A stretch of DNA of 64,000 bases from Berberis thunbergii (lineage: Eukaryota > Streptophyta > Magnoliopsida > Ranunculales > Berberidaceae), in NCBI GenBank assembly GCA_003290165.1, contig QNQO01000519.1, positions 434,001 through 498,000 on the forward strand, read 5' to 3'. This document shows, piece after piece, positions 1 to 11,420 of this stretch. The notes beneath the pieces are model-generated. The model saw only the letters and a program-made list of their open reading frames with translations. It did no database searches and was not told where the DNA came from. Within the stretch, counting starts at the first letter, position 1. Each line of letters begins with the position of its first letter. A program made the position numbers and the translations under genes.

Positions 1-81
1 ACCACAAAAAAAGTGGTCCTTGGTAGTCTAACATTTGTTTTGTAGGTCAAACTCATAGAAGGGTGATTTTTAGATGCATCA
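1..81 (+). mobile_element. 3' end of a Tat-type LTR, cut by the window edge
   Basis: The first 81 bases resemble the last part of the solo LTR at 10987-11420. Both have an A-run, a GGT-rich stretch, the block ACATTTGTTTTG and an end in ATCA. The rest of the LTR lies left of the window. No internal retrotransposon sequence follows it, so this is either a solo LTR or the 3' LTR of an element to the left. Confidence 0.5.
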
Positions 82-209
82 AACATTATGACTTTCTTCC
101 CCTCAAAGATGAAATGGGATAGTATAGAATATAAAAGTTAGAAATTATAATTTATGATATACACATCCATATAAATATAGCCCAAATCGGCTAAAACATG
201 TTTTATAAT

Positions 210-2800
210 CACACCATACAATAAAATTAAAAAAAGATATATTAATTAAAAATAAACAATTGTCTTTGCCCCCGAAACCTCGTTATCATCAGTCGCAGAT
301 ACCTCTGTCGCTTTTGTGATTTGTCGTAATATTTTATGTGTTTCCTGAGTTTTTTATATGTCGTATTTCAATTAAATTTTTTACCTCTTAAGCACTTGAG
401 ATATCTTTCTATCACCAAATTGACTATTTTTATTTCGCTTTTCACTCCATAAGATTCGTTATCTAGGTCGAGTTCGTTCTGAACTGCCTCGAGGAGTTCT
501 GCACAAACCAACTCTGTTTTATCATCAATGTTAGAACTGGGCCATCAGTGCCTTCAAAAGCCTCCATTGGTGAAGATTGGACAAAAAATAGATATGGGGG
601 TACTAGTGTTAGGGGATGAGGGTTTGGCGAAGGTTAGGAGAAATAGAGACCCTCGGGTGTTGCAATGATAAAGACACCATACAATAAAATTAAAAAGAAA
701 AAAATTGACTCTATCACGGATACCTTTGTCGTTTTAGTGATCTGTCCATGATATGTTTACTGTGTTTCTTGAGTTTATATATATATTTCAGATTATTTAT
801 TTTTTATACTTTTATTTTTTTATCCTTCTTAAGCACTTGAGATATTCTTCTATCACGGATTAACTGTTGTTATTTCGCTTTTCACTCTGTCAGGTACATT
901 AGCTAGGTCGAGTTTGTTCTTAATTGCCTAAGGGAATTTTACAAGAATGAACTTTTTTTTATCGTCAACGTTAGAATTGGGCCATCACTGTATTCGGAGG
1001 CCTCCATTGGTGAAGATTGGACAAAGAAATTGAGGTGGGGATACTGGTGTTAGGGGATGGGGGTTTGGTGAAAGTTAGGTGAAATGGAGAGACTTAGGAT
1101 TCACACACCTTACAATAAAATTAAAAAAGAAACAAAAGTGACTTTGCTGCGATTACTTTGTAGTAGTTCTATCACTTGTGCTTCCTGAGGGTTTTTTTTT
1201 AACCTTTGAAGCACTTACAATATCCTTCTATAAATCACTTTTCTCTCCATCGGGTTCGTTAGATGGCTGATATTTTTCTTGCGTTTTTCTTAGTTTTTCT
1301 ATGTACCGTATATTAGATTTTTTGAGACATGTTTTTATCATCGAATTAACCATTTTTACTTGAATTTTTACTCCATCAGATTTGTTACAAAGGATGACAT
1401 TTTTCTTGCATTTCTTGAGTTTTTATATATCTTGTACATCAATTTTTTACCTCTCAAGTGCTTGAGACATCCTTCTATCACTGAGTTAAATTTTTTTTTT
1501 TACTTCTGTTTTTCAATCCATCAAATCCATTAGCTCGGCGGAGTTTATTTTGAACAACCTCAGGGAATTTTACACGAATCAGCTCTATTTTATCATCAGC
1601 GTTAAAACTAGCCGCCATTACATTCGAAGGCCTTCATTGGTGAAAAATTGATAGAGAAACAGAGGTGGAAGTAGCGGTATCAAGGGATGGGGGTTTGGCG
1701 AAGGTTAAGGAAATGGGGAGACCTTGGGTTAGTACACCATAAGCACACCATACAATAAAATAATTTTTTTTTAAATTGACTATGTCGTGGACACCTTTGT
1801 TGTTTTGGCAATTTGTCGTGATATTTTTCTTGCATTTTTTTTTTATTTTTTTATATCTTGTATTTCAATTTGTTCTTTTACCTCTTAAGCACTTCAAATA
1901 TCCTTCTATCACTGAATTAACTTTCTAACTTCGCTTTTTACTTTATCAAGTCCTTTAGCTAGGCGGAGTTCATTCTTAACAACCTTGGAGAGTTCTACAT
2001 GAGTCAACTCTATTTTTTTGTTAGCGTTAAAACTGGGTCGTCACTGCCTTCAGAGACCTCCATCGATGAAGATTGGATAAAGAAACAAAGGTGGAGGTAT
2101 ATCGGTGTTAGAGAATGATGGTTTGGCAAAGGTTAGGGGAAATAGAGGGACCTAGGGTTTTGCACACCATATAATAAACTTACAAAATTAATTAATTAAA
2201 AATTAAAAAGAAAAAAATTGACTATGTCGTGGATACCTTTGCAATTTTAGCGACCTGCCGTGATATTTTTCTTGTGCTCCCTGAGTTTTTTATTTTATTT
2301 TAATATATATCTTTGTATTTCATAATTTTTTTTTACCTCTTAAGCACTGAATATTATCCTTTCACCACTGAATTAACTGTTTTTACTTACTTTTCACTCC
2401 ATTAGGTTTGTTTGCTAGGCTGATAGTTTTCTTGCATTACATGAGTTTTTCTATATCTTGTATTGTTGATTTTTCACCTCTTAAGCACTTGACATATCCT
2501 TCTATCACTTGATTAAATGTTTTTACTTCTATTTTAGCTCCAAGTATGTTAGCTAGGCAAAATTCCTTCTAAACAACCTCGGAGAGTTCAACACGAATCA
2601 ACTCTGTTTTATCATCAACATTAGGACTGGGCCATCATTCCCTTTGAAGGCCTTTATTGGTGAAGAGTGGACAAATATGCTTCTATTGGTAAAAATTGGA
2701 CCAAGAAATAGAAGTGGAAGTGTTGGTGTTAGGGGATGAGGGTTTAGAAAAGGTTAGAGGAAATGGAGAGACGTAGGGTTTCGAAGTAGGGGAGCAAACA
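210..2800. repeat. Complex tandem repeat, five units of about 430 or 640 bp
   Basis: Each unit opens with a CACACCATACAATAAAA-like block, seen at 210, 673, 1104, 1744 and 2163. Next come a 'GTCG..GATACCTTTGTCG' block, 'AAGCACTTGAGATATCCTTCTATCAC', 'GTTAGCTAGG', then 'GGGCCATCA', 'GGTGAAGATTGGACA' and 'GGGGATGGGGGTTTGG'. Spacings are about 463, 431, 640 and 419 bp, and the last unit runs about 640 bp. The long units (third and fifth) differ by an internal copy of the 'AAGCACTTGA...TTCTATCAC' section. I see no coding potential. It could be a decaying satellite or the tail of a large transposon. Confidence 0.75.
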
Positions 2801-3039
2801 GAATGGAGACCTAGATCAAGTGGCTTTCTGGTGTCGCTATAAATATTCCACTTGCTCGCCTAGCCCGAGGTTGATCCTGTGTTGGTTAGAATAACAAAAA
2901 AAGAAAACAAGTAAAACAAATAGAAAAAGAAAATTGGTGTGGATGTTCACATCTCACATAACTTGGGCATGCCCCAACTCAATTAAACTGATGGTTTGAA
3001 CCAAAGGGGCTAAAAACTTGCTATAAGGCAATTGAAGAA
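2801..3039. other. No recognisable feature
   Basis: Between the tandem repeat and a MITE-like terminus. I see only A-rich sequence and no coding signal. Confidence 0.4.
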
Positions 3040-3485
3040 GGCTCTTGCTAAATAACACCACCACTTCTATGGACATCCCCAACCCCCTACTTTCTGAAGG
3101 ATACCACCACCTTTCTGAAGGACACCATCTATAAAAGGAAAAAACCCTAACTCCTTCTCTTATCTTCTTCCTCTCTTTCTCTCCATCTCTTCCCATTCTT
3201 CATTAAGAACATCACCACTCCACCACCACTGACCGCACCACCACCCTGCACCATCAATCGCATCACCATACCGTCGACCTCCTCCTCCACCTCATTTCTC
3301 CATCTCCTCCTCTATTATCCTCTCTCCCTATTTTCATTTCTTCTCATCACTCCCTCTTTTCTCTATCAAGAACCATCACCACCCCACCACCATCGACTGC
3401 ACCACCACCCGCCACCATCAACCGTACCACCATACTGCAGGCCTCGTCTTCCAAGTCATCATTTCTCCCTCTCTTCTCATCTATC
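3040..3485. mobile_element. Truncated MITE of the TTGCTAAATAACACCAC family with internal duplication
   Basis: The left end GGCTCTTGCTAAATAACACC at 3040 and the next roughly 100 bp match the left end of the better-preserved element at 44945-45437, including two CTTTCTGAAGGA blocks. No matching right terminus follows, so this copy is cut. The interior is rich in CACCAC and contains an imperfect duplication of about 160 bp: AAGAACATCACCAC near 3206 and AAGAACCATCACCAC near 3368. Antisense ORFs here only reflect the CCACCA composition. Confidence 0.5.
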
Positions 3486-3499
3486 CTCTTATGTGTTTT

Positions 3500-3562
3500 T
3501 TCTTCTTCTCCTTTCTTATTTTCTTCTTCTCTTTTCTTATTTTCTTCTTCTCTTATTTTCTT
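3500..3562. repeat. 22-bp minisatellite
   Basis: A unit of roughly TCTTCTTCTC-CTTTCTTATT is repeated about 2.7 times. It produces an apparent basic/acidic minus-strand peptide that is not a gene. Confidence 0.6.
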
Positions 3563-3663
3563 CACAATAAAATGTCGTGAATTAACAAACACAAATTGGA
3601 ATTTTAGAAATACAAAAACACAAAAACAAACATTAAACAATAATATTTTTAAATATTACAAAA

Positions 3664-3941
3664 CAAAATACATTATTTGTCTTGGAGACGCTCAACAAAG
3701 TCATTCAGGGGGTGACGTTCGCGACCCTTTTCGTCAGAGGAGTATTAGTCCACTAACAAATTCCCACGATCATCGTGGTCGTCATCAGAGGTCGATGATG
3801 ATTCACTGTCCTCTTCCTCATCATCGTCCTCCTAATCATCTGAAGACGATGACGAGTGGGGGTCCTCATACTAGACAAAGTCGTCTTCCGAATCGCCCAT
3901 TTCATCCCATTCTTTGTCTGAGTATTCATCTTTGAACATTG
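3664..3941 (-). pseudogene. Decayed antisense fragment encoding an acidic tract
   Basis: Read on the minus strand, this gives a peptide very rich in Asp, Glu and Ser, broken by several in-frame stops. It ends in a hydrophilic stretch containing ERHPLNDFVERLQDK. Such acidic linkers occur in many plant transposon proteins. I do not recognise the family and cannot assign a function. The even spread of acidic residues despite the stops suggests old coding sequence rather than chance. Confidence 0.3.
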
Positions 3942-4030
3942 GCCTTTTTCTCTTCATTTTCTTTTCCTTCTTTTGAATTGGTGATGAATACTAATAGACT
4001 ACTCCTCTTTTATAATGCTCAACTTAAATT

Positions 4031-4143
4031 TCATTTGTCTTCCCAAGCAACTAATTATACGTCTTCCCAAGCAATTCTATTTGTCTTCCCAATCAATTCA
4101 TTTTGTCTTCCTAAGCAATTCATTTGTCTTTCCAAGTAATTTT
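4031..4143. repeat. Minisatellite, about five 22-24 bp units
   Basis: Units of the form TTTGTCTTCCCAAGCAATTC follow one another with small changes. Confidence 0.7.
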
Positions 4144-4270
4144 CTTGTAATTATGCAATCATGGTGGTTTTCCCATGTATGCATTAGCACTTCCTAAAAG
4201 GTCGCTTGAATCTCATAGACAAAGGAAAAAAATGGAAATAATAGGAGGATAACGTCCAATTATTCCCTGA

Positions 4271-5085
4271 GATACCCAAACGCAACAACAAATGTGAGCC
4301 CAATAATCACTATTGTAGAAACAAGATGCAAATGTGATCTCAAAAATAGCATAAATTCTGTGGTTGTGTGAAATAGAGTTTGGCTTTCTCCCAATCGAAG
4401 TGGAAAGTGCGAGGTTAAGATACATCCTCATAGGAGCCGCTGCGTTTGGACATAAAACAGACTTTGTCCATTTTTTTTATTTTTTGTATTTGAATGTTTT
4501 TTTTTTCATTTTTTCCAATTCTTATGGATTTTATACAGTATTGGCATATTTGATTTATTGCTAAACCCCACTTTTGACCTTCTCAAGTTGGGGTGTTCAA
4601 TATTCCAATAATATATCAAACCCATAGGAATTGAAAAAATGAAAAAAAATCATTCAAATAAAAAAATGGACAATCTGTTTTCTGTCCAAATGCAGCGGTC
4701 GCTACGAGGATATGTGTCTCATTCGCAGTGACCACTGCCTTTGGACAGAAAACAAATTGTGTCCAAATTTTCAATTTTTTGAATTTCAACCTTTATTTGG
4801 TTTTTGCCAATTCCTAAGGGTTTGATACATTATTTGCATATTTGATTGATTGTTAATCCCCACTTTTGAACACCTTAGCTTGAGCAGGTCAAAAATGAGG
4901 TTTAACAATAAATCAAATATGTTAGTATTGTAGCAAACCCATAGGGATTGAAAAAATGAAAAAAAAAATTCAAATACAAAAAATTAAAAAATAGACAGAG
5001 TCTGGGTTTTAACCAAACCCAACGACTCCTGCGAGGATGTGTCTTACCCTCGCACATTATGCTGCGTTTGGGTCTTTCTAGGCAT
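4271..5085. mobile_element. Fold-back element made of two adjacent palindromes
   Basis: The segment 4408-4733 folds on itself. CGCTGCGTTTGGACA and its T-rich continuation on the left match, inverted, TGTCCAAATGCAGCG on the right, with about 120-bp arms around a CCCCACTTTTGACC / AAGTTGGGGTG centre. A second palindrome of the same design runs from about 4735 to 5030. The block CGAGGATGTGTCTTA appears inverted near 4410 and direct near 4705 and 5033. The outer ends GATACCCAAACGCAAC (4271) and GCTGCGTTTGGGTC (5061) are also inverted. I saw no clear target duplication and no transposase. Confidence 0.6.
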
Positions 5086-5220
5086 TTTAGACGAGGGTCG
5101 CATGAGCCGCTGCTATTTTCTTTATTGTATTCGCATTTTAATTTGTGAATGTGAGTGTGTCGCTCGCATGAGTCACTCGTTTGGGTACGAACTCTTACGA
5201 CTCAATTATGTTTCAGAGCA

Positions 5221-5830
5221 CTTACAAAGTGGGCCTGATTGTCCACTAAATCCGGCAAAACCCAGACAATACTAAGCCCACTTTGGTAGAATCTAGGAGG
5301 TTGGACCAAATTGCAGCGTCCTACTAAGCCCACAAGCCATATGGTCAAACCCAATACCCGTAAGGCCTAATGAGACAAGTATTTGGGGGATTGGCCTAAG
5401 ACGGGCAGACCAACAATACATTGGTTCCAACTAGGAAACAAATACCGAAGTATAAGTCGTGCATGGAAACTCCCTTGCTTTGACAACACTCCAAAAGGGA
5501 AGTTTCTCCCGCAGATCTAGGAGCACAAGTCGTGTAGGAAAACTCCTATTCATTGACAACTCTTAACGAGGAAATGATCTCCAGCAATATATCTTTCCCT
5601 AAACTACGCCACCATAGGCCTAACCAAACAAGGACTCTCGTGTTATAAATAAGACACAGGGTTGATGAACAAAGGTTCGCTACATAAACCAATTTACAAC
5701 TTTAAGCCTTTTTCAAGCCTTATTTGACTTTAGCGTCAGAGTGTCATCAACCACCACAAACGGTTGTCTTGGGCTTACATTTCTTCCTTGTGCAGGTCAA
5801 GGTCAAGGAGAACATGATTTGACTACATCG
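5221..5830 (+). repeat. 5' LTR of element 1 (5'-truncated)
   Basis: Aligns along its length with 10239-10831. A conserved TTATAAATAAGACACA TATA-like box and a GTGTC..CCACCACAA..GGTGGTCTT end are visible in both. The usual terminal ACATCA is ACATCG here. The primer-binding site starts at about 5832. Confidence 0.8.
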
Positions 5831-6240
5831 GTTTGGCGTCGTCCGTGGGGAATGACAAAGTTATTTTGAAAACAGTGATATCACGCTTCCTTACAATCCA
5901 GACAGATGGTGACCACGAGATCTCGCAACAATGGAGACGTCGCTGAGCCCTCGAGCGCTCGAAACGGTGACCCCGATACCACAGGGGGAAAAACCTTATA
6001 CCCCCGAGCCAGTAGCAGCCATGACAGACCCCTAGAATGAATCTATTGTCAACCCAGATGCAACAAATTACAATAACGGTGGAGATATTCACTCAGCGGA
6101 ATCCTCCACCAGCAAAAAGAGATAAGGAGCAGCGAAGAGCCCCATCCCCGGAAGAAACTAGAGAACACGTTCAGGAAAACCACGCTGTCCCTGCAAATTC
6201 CTAGAGGGCCAAAGGTATAGGAGCGACCAACCGAGACCCA

Positions 6241-6930
6241 ACTTCTAGGGCTGACAAACCCACTTTGCGGAACCCATTTCGGTTGTGGGCCACCAACCCT
6301 GACGTGTTGTTCAACCTCACCATCTCACCGTTCATGGATCACATCATGATCGAGCCACTGCCGAAGAAATTCACTTCTCCAAAGTTGGATTTCTACGATG
6401 GGACAGCAGACCCGTCCGATCACTTACGCCACTTCCAACATGTAATGATGCTCAAAGAAGGGTCTGAAGCAGTAATGTGTTAGTTATTCCCTACCAGCCT
6501 GAAGAAGTCAGTGCTGACCTAGTTCCACAGCCTACCTCCGAAGTTCATCTACTCATTCCGGACATTGGCAACAATGTTTCTCATATGCTTTGTCGGCAGC
6601 TAATGGATCAGGAATGACCCGCATTACTTGCTCACCCTCAAACAGAAGCCAAACGAGACATTGAGGGAATATGTCACATGTTTCAATGATGAACTGACCC
6701 TCATCAACGACTGCAGTAATGACACCTCGGTCACAGCCTTCACCTCAGGTCTAAGGAGATGTAAGTTCTACGATTTCTTCACTCAGGAGCGTCCAACCAA
6801 TATGGCGAACTTGCTGAAGAATGCTTAAAAATACATTACTCTTGATGAGATGTTGGCCGCTAAGAAAGAGGCAGAGTCCAAAAAGAAACCCTCCAGTTCA
6901 CGAGATCAGAATGAGGGAAAAACAGGAAGA
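6241..6930 (+). pseudogene. Retrotransposon gag fragment (element 1)
   Basis: The plus-strand frame reads NPFRLWATNPDVLFNL, then PKKFTSPKLDFYDGTADPSD and LRHFQ, then LTLKQKPNETLREYVTCFNDE. This is the typical order of the plant retrotransposon gag domain (PF03732), the structural capsid protein. Stops interrupt the same frame at about 6481, 6520 and 6601 and again after MANLLKNA near 6826, so no full Gag can be made. The proline-rich lead-in from about 6090 probably belongs to the same protein. Downstream the frame breaks down before any zinc knuckle or protease is seen. Confidence 0.75.
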
Positions 6931-7139
6931 CGACGAAAGAAAGATGGAATGCAATGATAGCAAGCCTAACTCTGGCCACCCAAGGCAAGATAAGGCCTCT
7001 GACTTTGTCGGCTCTAAATCTATCACTCCCCTCAACTCCAGTTTATCCGACGTCCTCAACTCCATTAAAAATTAAGGATAATTGAACTAGCTCGCCAAGT
7101 AGTGAGGAGATCCATTTCGGTCCTCATAATAGTTCGTCA

Positions 7140-7690
7140 AGCGTGGATGACGATGGCTTAGAAAGTGGGAGTTTGTCAGCGCTCTCGACGCTCGATTGCA
7201 ATGGCTTGCAAGAGATCTTTGCCCAACTACGAACAATGATCGTCGAACGCTACTAAAGCTTAGTTTCGACTTATGACGATAGCTTCTGATTCACTCTAAG
7301 ATCATAGTCCACCGCGTGCGGGTGAAGATGCCTTAGAAAGTGGGAGTCTAATCAGCATTTTCAACACCTGATCACAATGGCTTGCCAGGGATCATCGTCC
7401 AACCACAAACAATGATTGTCGAACCCTACCAAAGCTTAGTAAGTTTTGATTGAAGACGATAGATTCCAATCCGCTCTAAGACCATAGACTGCCGCACATG
7501 GATTAAGATGGCTTAGAAGGTAGGAGTCTAGTAAGCATTCTCAATGTCTGATCACGATGACTTTCTAGAGATCTTTAGCCAACTACGGACAATGATCGCC
7601 AAACCCCACCAAAGCTTAGTCAGTTTCGATTGATGACAATAGCTTTTGGTCCGATCGAAATCCTAGCTAGTCTGCCAAAAGCAGACAATA
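7140..7690. repeat. Tandem repeat, about 178 bp x 3, in element 1
   Basis: GATGGCTTAGAAAGTGGGAG or close variants occur at 7152, 7327 and 7507. Each is followed by GATCACAATGGCTTGCCAG-like and CCAACTACGGACAATGATCG-like blocks and ACC..AAGCTTAGT. A degenerate fourth unit runs to about 7770. The array lies between gag and the antisense ORF, where pol would be expected. Confidence 0.8.
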
Positions 7691-8279
7691 GCGGCTTAAA
7701 AGTCCAGTCAGAGCTCATAAAGCTTAACTCAAATGACTTGCCAGGACCAATGTCCAACCACTTACAGTGATGCATACGATAGATCACAGTCTGACTAGTT
7801 CACTTATACTAGCGGCGACAACTGCTGGTCCGATCTACAACCTAACCCGCAAAGGGCAGATTACAATTGTGAATCACAAAGGTGGACAATGGCCTGGTCC
7901 AAATAATTTATTACCAGCCAAGTTCGTCCCCTCACATGGAGTTTATCCAACTTACAAGACTTGGCTGATACAACTTCTCAATCTTTAAAGAGTATTGACT
8001 AGGATTGCCTGAACTATCGCAACAAAAGCGGTCAGAACTCTCATCAGCAGATCAATCCTACAATTTTCTGACTTAGCAAAACCTCTTATCTAAAAGCTAA
8101 CACCGCGATAAGACAAAACAGAAAAAAGCTAGCAAGAAAAGCTAAAGAAGTACACAGGTACAAAGGCCTACTCAACATATCATCTTTAATTAATAATCCG
8201 AAGAATACAGAGTTCACTCCTCATCAGAAGGAGGTTTGGATACAAGGGAGTTAGATTTGGCAGAAGAAGCAGGGGTATG

Positions 8280-9955
8280 TCACTCAGACACCCTAATCTT
8301 GATCACCCCCTTTTCTTTTGATTGATTGGAGTCTTCCACAAACTTTGAAAAGGACACCTCTCTATAGTGATAGAGATCCCAATCAGCATGTTCCTTCTTC
8401 ATCAGCTGCAACAACTCAAATCTTCCTTGCACAACTCTGATGAAATCAAACGTGCCCTGGGCCTTGCGGAAACTCTCCTTGTGTACTCTTGACTTAGCGA
8501 GCTCTCTCTCTAGTTGTTCCAATTTGCCCTACTGCGCATTAATTTTGGACTGCTCAACACTCAGTTTGTCCTTTACTGCACTAAGCTCGTTTTGCGCAAA
8601 AAAAGATGATATTCCACTGTCCTTATACTCTTGGCATTGAAATCAACATCACCCTCTAGCTGCTGACATCAGACAGTCCACTCATACTCCTTCTTAGTCT
8701 TTTCCTCATTCAGAGGTTGCATCTCAGGTTGCACCTTGGCTGTAGTCTCCTGAGAAAATTGTAAGTCATGACAGACAAGGCTCGATTCTTCCTCTAAGCC
8801 TCCAATCTTGCTTGTTAGTGGCCCTAGGATCAATGGCTAATTGGGCGAGTCTCCTTTCTTCAAGTTGCTTCTTCAATGATTCAATTTCGCGAAGAGCCTC
8901 AGAGTATGACTTCTGCAAATTTGCAAAGACTCGCTCCATGGTATACACTCTCATGAGCAACCTCAACTTTTATCCTAGTGACGACAACTTGGTTCAGATA
9001 TGACATCACTAGCACGAGATGTTTTTACCCCTTATCCAGGTGTTCTCCGAGCGTACCACCTTCTGGTGTCAGTACGCAATTCGCCAACCAGTCATTCCAT
9101 CTGCTAATATGCTTCTTGGAAGCATAAGAAATATCAACCTCCTGGTGCCAGGCCTGGTTGCCCATCATTACCACATCCGGGGCGAATAGGCTGATCCGCG
9201 CATCCGGATGGAGGTTCTTTGGGACCATAATCACTCCAACACCGTCGTCAATTCAATGTGAGGAGGATATCGAGATGGAGAACAATACAGGCAACATGGA
9301 AGAGACTTTTCGTCGTAAATGAAACATGTAACCAACACTAATAGATAAAAAATGGAATTAAACTTACTCAATTGCCTGAACTACCGCTCAATCGAATAAC
9401 CATTAAGCTCAAAATACTTTGAATCCGCAGAAGCCATGAAACAATAATTCTGCCAAAACTTGAAGTCGTGAGGCAGATTGCCAAAACAAGATGGTGATAT
9501 CAACACGCATACAACATGCTCATTTATCTGATGAGAAGTGAGCAATTGGATCACCCTCGGAGACACACGGACACTAGCGTCATTCGCCCTAATCAAAATG
9601 ACGATCACCGTCTTATACCCATTTGGCACCAGCTGAGTGGGTAGAATACCGAGGTATGCCAAAAGGCTCCAAATCTCTTTGATGACAGAAAAATAGACGC
9701 CCTATTGAAGCATTCCTCGGTGTAGACAGATAAATTCTTCTGGAGGAGAGAGTGGCGTCTGACCAGCGCCTATGTGAAAAGCACCAGATCATCGGGGATC
9801 TCATATGTCTGCTAAGGCCCTTCAAATTCCAATCAGAGATTGACCTCTCCTCGAAGAATTTGCGGCCTTTAGGGAACAGTTCATCAGAAAGCTGATTCTT
9901 GCCCGCCATGAAAGAACGTACAAGTTTTTTATTACGAAAGATAAATAAAGCCAAA
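8280..9955 (-). pseudogene. Antisense ORF of element 1, PF04195-like with coiled-coil tail
   Basis: Reading leftward from 9955 on the minus strand, the frames give LSDELFPKGRKFFEERS, then YLGILPTQLVPNGYKTVIVI with ILIRAND, then RWNDWLANCVLTPEGGTLGE. Two Glu/Lys/Leu-rich coiled-coil segments close it (8966-8766 and 8522-8280). The middle part matches, in order, the antisense ORF of element 2 (21986-21537). I relate this to the antisense extra ORF of Tat-lineage elements, described in Pfam as putative gypsy type transposon (PF04195). Its function is unknown. Frames change several times, so this copy is dead. Confidence 0.6.
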
Positions 9956-10204
9956 AGCGTTGAAAGCGAAATGACAAAACAGAGTTTCTAAGATCGAAAG
10001 AGTAAATGAAATAAACTCTACAGGGAAAGGATCTATATAGAAAATAAAGTTCCCACCTTTTTCTATTTCGAGCAGACACACGCCTAATTAATGAAGCGTG
10101 CCACTCGAAGAGACGATGAAGACTCAACCATCATGACTAATCAGGTCCTCCATGACATGACTTAGTGGACAGACGAGTTGGGCCACCAACTCGGGGGGAG
10201 TAGT

Positions 10205-10831
10205 TGATGATACACCAAACCGTCCATGATAATCTCGTCAAGAGAACAAAGTGGACCTAATTGCCCACCCAATCTGGTAAAACCCATATAACACTATGCT
10301 CACTTTGGTAGAATCCAGGAAGTTGAATAAAATTGTAGCGCCCCTACATGGTCAAGCCAATACCCGTAAGGCCTAATTAGGCAAGTATTTGAGGGATTGA
10401 CCTAAGACGGGCATGCCAGCAATACATTGGTTTCAACTAGGAAACAAATACCAAAGTATAAGTCGTGCACAGAAACTTCATTGCATGGGCAACACTCCAA
10501 AAGGGAATTTTCTCCCGCTGATCTAGAAACACAAGTCGTGTAGAAAAACTTCCCTACATGGACAACTCTTAACAAGGAAATGATCTCCAGCAAAATATCT
10601 TTTTTTATTAAACTACGCCACCAAAGGCCTAACCGAACATGGACTCTCATGTTATAAATAAGACACATGGTTGATGAACAAATGTACTCTACATAACCCA
10701 ATTTACAACTTTAGGCATTTCTCAAGCCTTGTCTGATTTTAGTATCGGAGTGTCTCGGCCACCACAACGGTGGTCTTTAGCTCACGTGTGTTCCCTGTGC
10801 AGGTAAAGGAGAACACGATTTGACTACATCA
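10205..10831 (+). repeat. 3' LTR of element 1
   Basis: Begins TGATGATACACC straight after the GGGGGGAG purine tract and ends ..GACTACATCA. It is similar to 5221-5830 with many substitutions and small indels, so the insertion is old. Confidence 0.85.
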
Positions 10832-10835
10832 AGGT

Positions 10836-10926
10836 TATTTTCAAATCCTTGAGAGGTCTTAGACCGGGAGATCCCTTCTCCCTTTTTTATTCATTATGGC
10901 AGCTGAAGTCTTGAGTAGAAACTAAA
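10836..10926 (+). pseudogene. LINE reverse transcriptase scrap
   Basis: The plus strand encodes RGLRPGDPFS followed, after a one-base frame change, by MAAEVLSRN. This is the RGLRQGDPLSPFLF..AAEVLSR motif of plant L1-type LINE reverse transcriptase. Only about 30 codons are present. It abuts the end of element 1 and precedes a solo LTR. Confidence 0.7.
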
Positions 10927-10986
10927 AGGAAGAATTTTATTTTTTGAATTTGAAGGGAAAAAATAAAATATTTTGCGAAGCGAAAC

Positions 10987-11420
10987 TGATGATACACAAA
11001 ATCGTCATCCGATCATGGTCATACATGTGGTGCAAACCATCATAAATATTGGATAACTGTTACAAAGGAGATGGAGAAAATCATTCCATCTGAATGAAGG
11101 AGGAAACTGTAATAATAAACGTCCCCCTTCATTGCGCTAATCGAACTTAAGTCATGTACATAGTTAATTGCCTTCATTAATGCACTCATTATATGGGGTA
11201 AAGGAATATGTATGAAAATGAGATTCCATTCGATTCTATTCGATTATTCTATGAATGCTATGAAACTTTAACTGAGTTCTGTTTAGATCTATCTCCATCT
11301 CCAACTGAGTTATTGACTTAAGCATCGGAGTATCTTTAGCCATCAAAAAAGGTGATATTTGGCAATTTAACATTTGTTTTGCATGTCACATTTACCAAAG
11401 AACGGATTTTGGACCCATCA
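10987..11420 (+). mobile_element. Solo LTR related to the Tat-type elements
   Basis: Starts TGATGATACACAAAATCG like the 3' LTR of element 1 and carries the shared GACTTAAGCATCGGAGTATC block near its end. It ends ..GGACCCATCA. No primer-binding site or gag follows. I saw no matching 5-bp flanks, so either an edge is off by a few bases or the duplication has decayed. Confidence 0.6.

Larger units (their letters stand above)
5221..10831 (+). mobile_element. Tat-type Ty3/gypsy-like element 1: gag, tandem repeats, antisense ORF, no pol
   Basis: Two related LTRs (5221-5830, 3' LTR 10205-10831) bound an internal region that starts with a TTTGGCGTCGTCCGTGGG primer-binding site, the form used by many Tat-lineage elements. 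It ends with a GGGGGGAG purine tract just before the 3' LTR. In order the interior holds a broken gag, a roughly 178-bp tandem repeat, and an antisense reading region of the PF04195 'putative gypsy type transposon' kind. I find no protease, reverse transcriptase, RNase H or integrase. Mobility would have depended on proteins from another element. The first 15-40 bp of the 5' LTR are missing. Confidence 0.8.
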
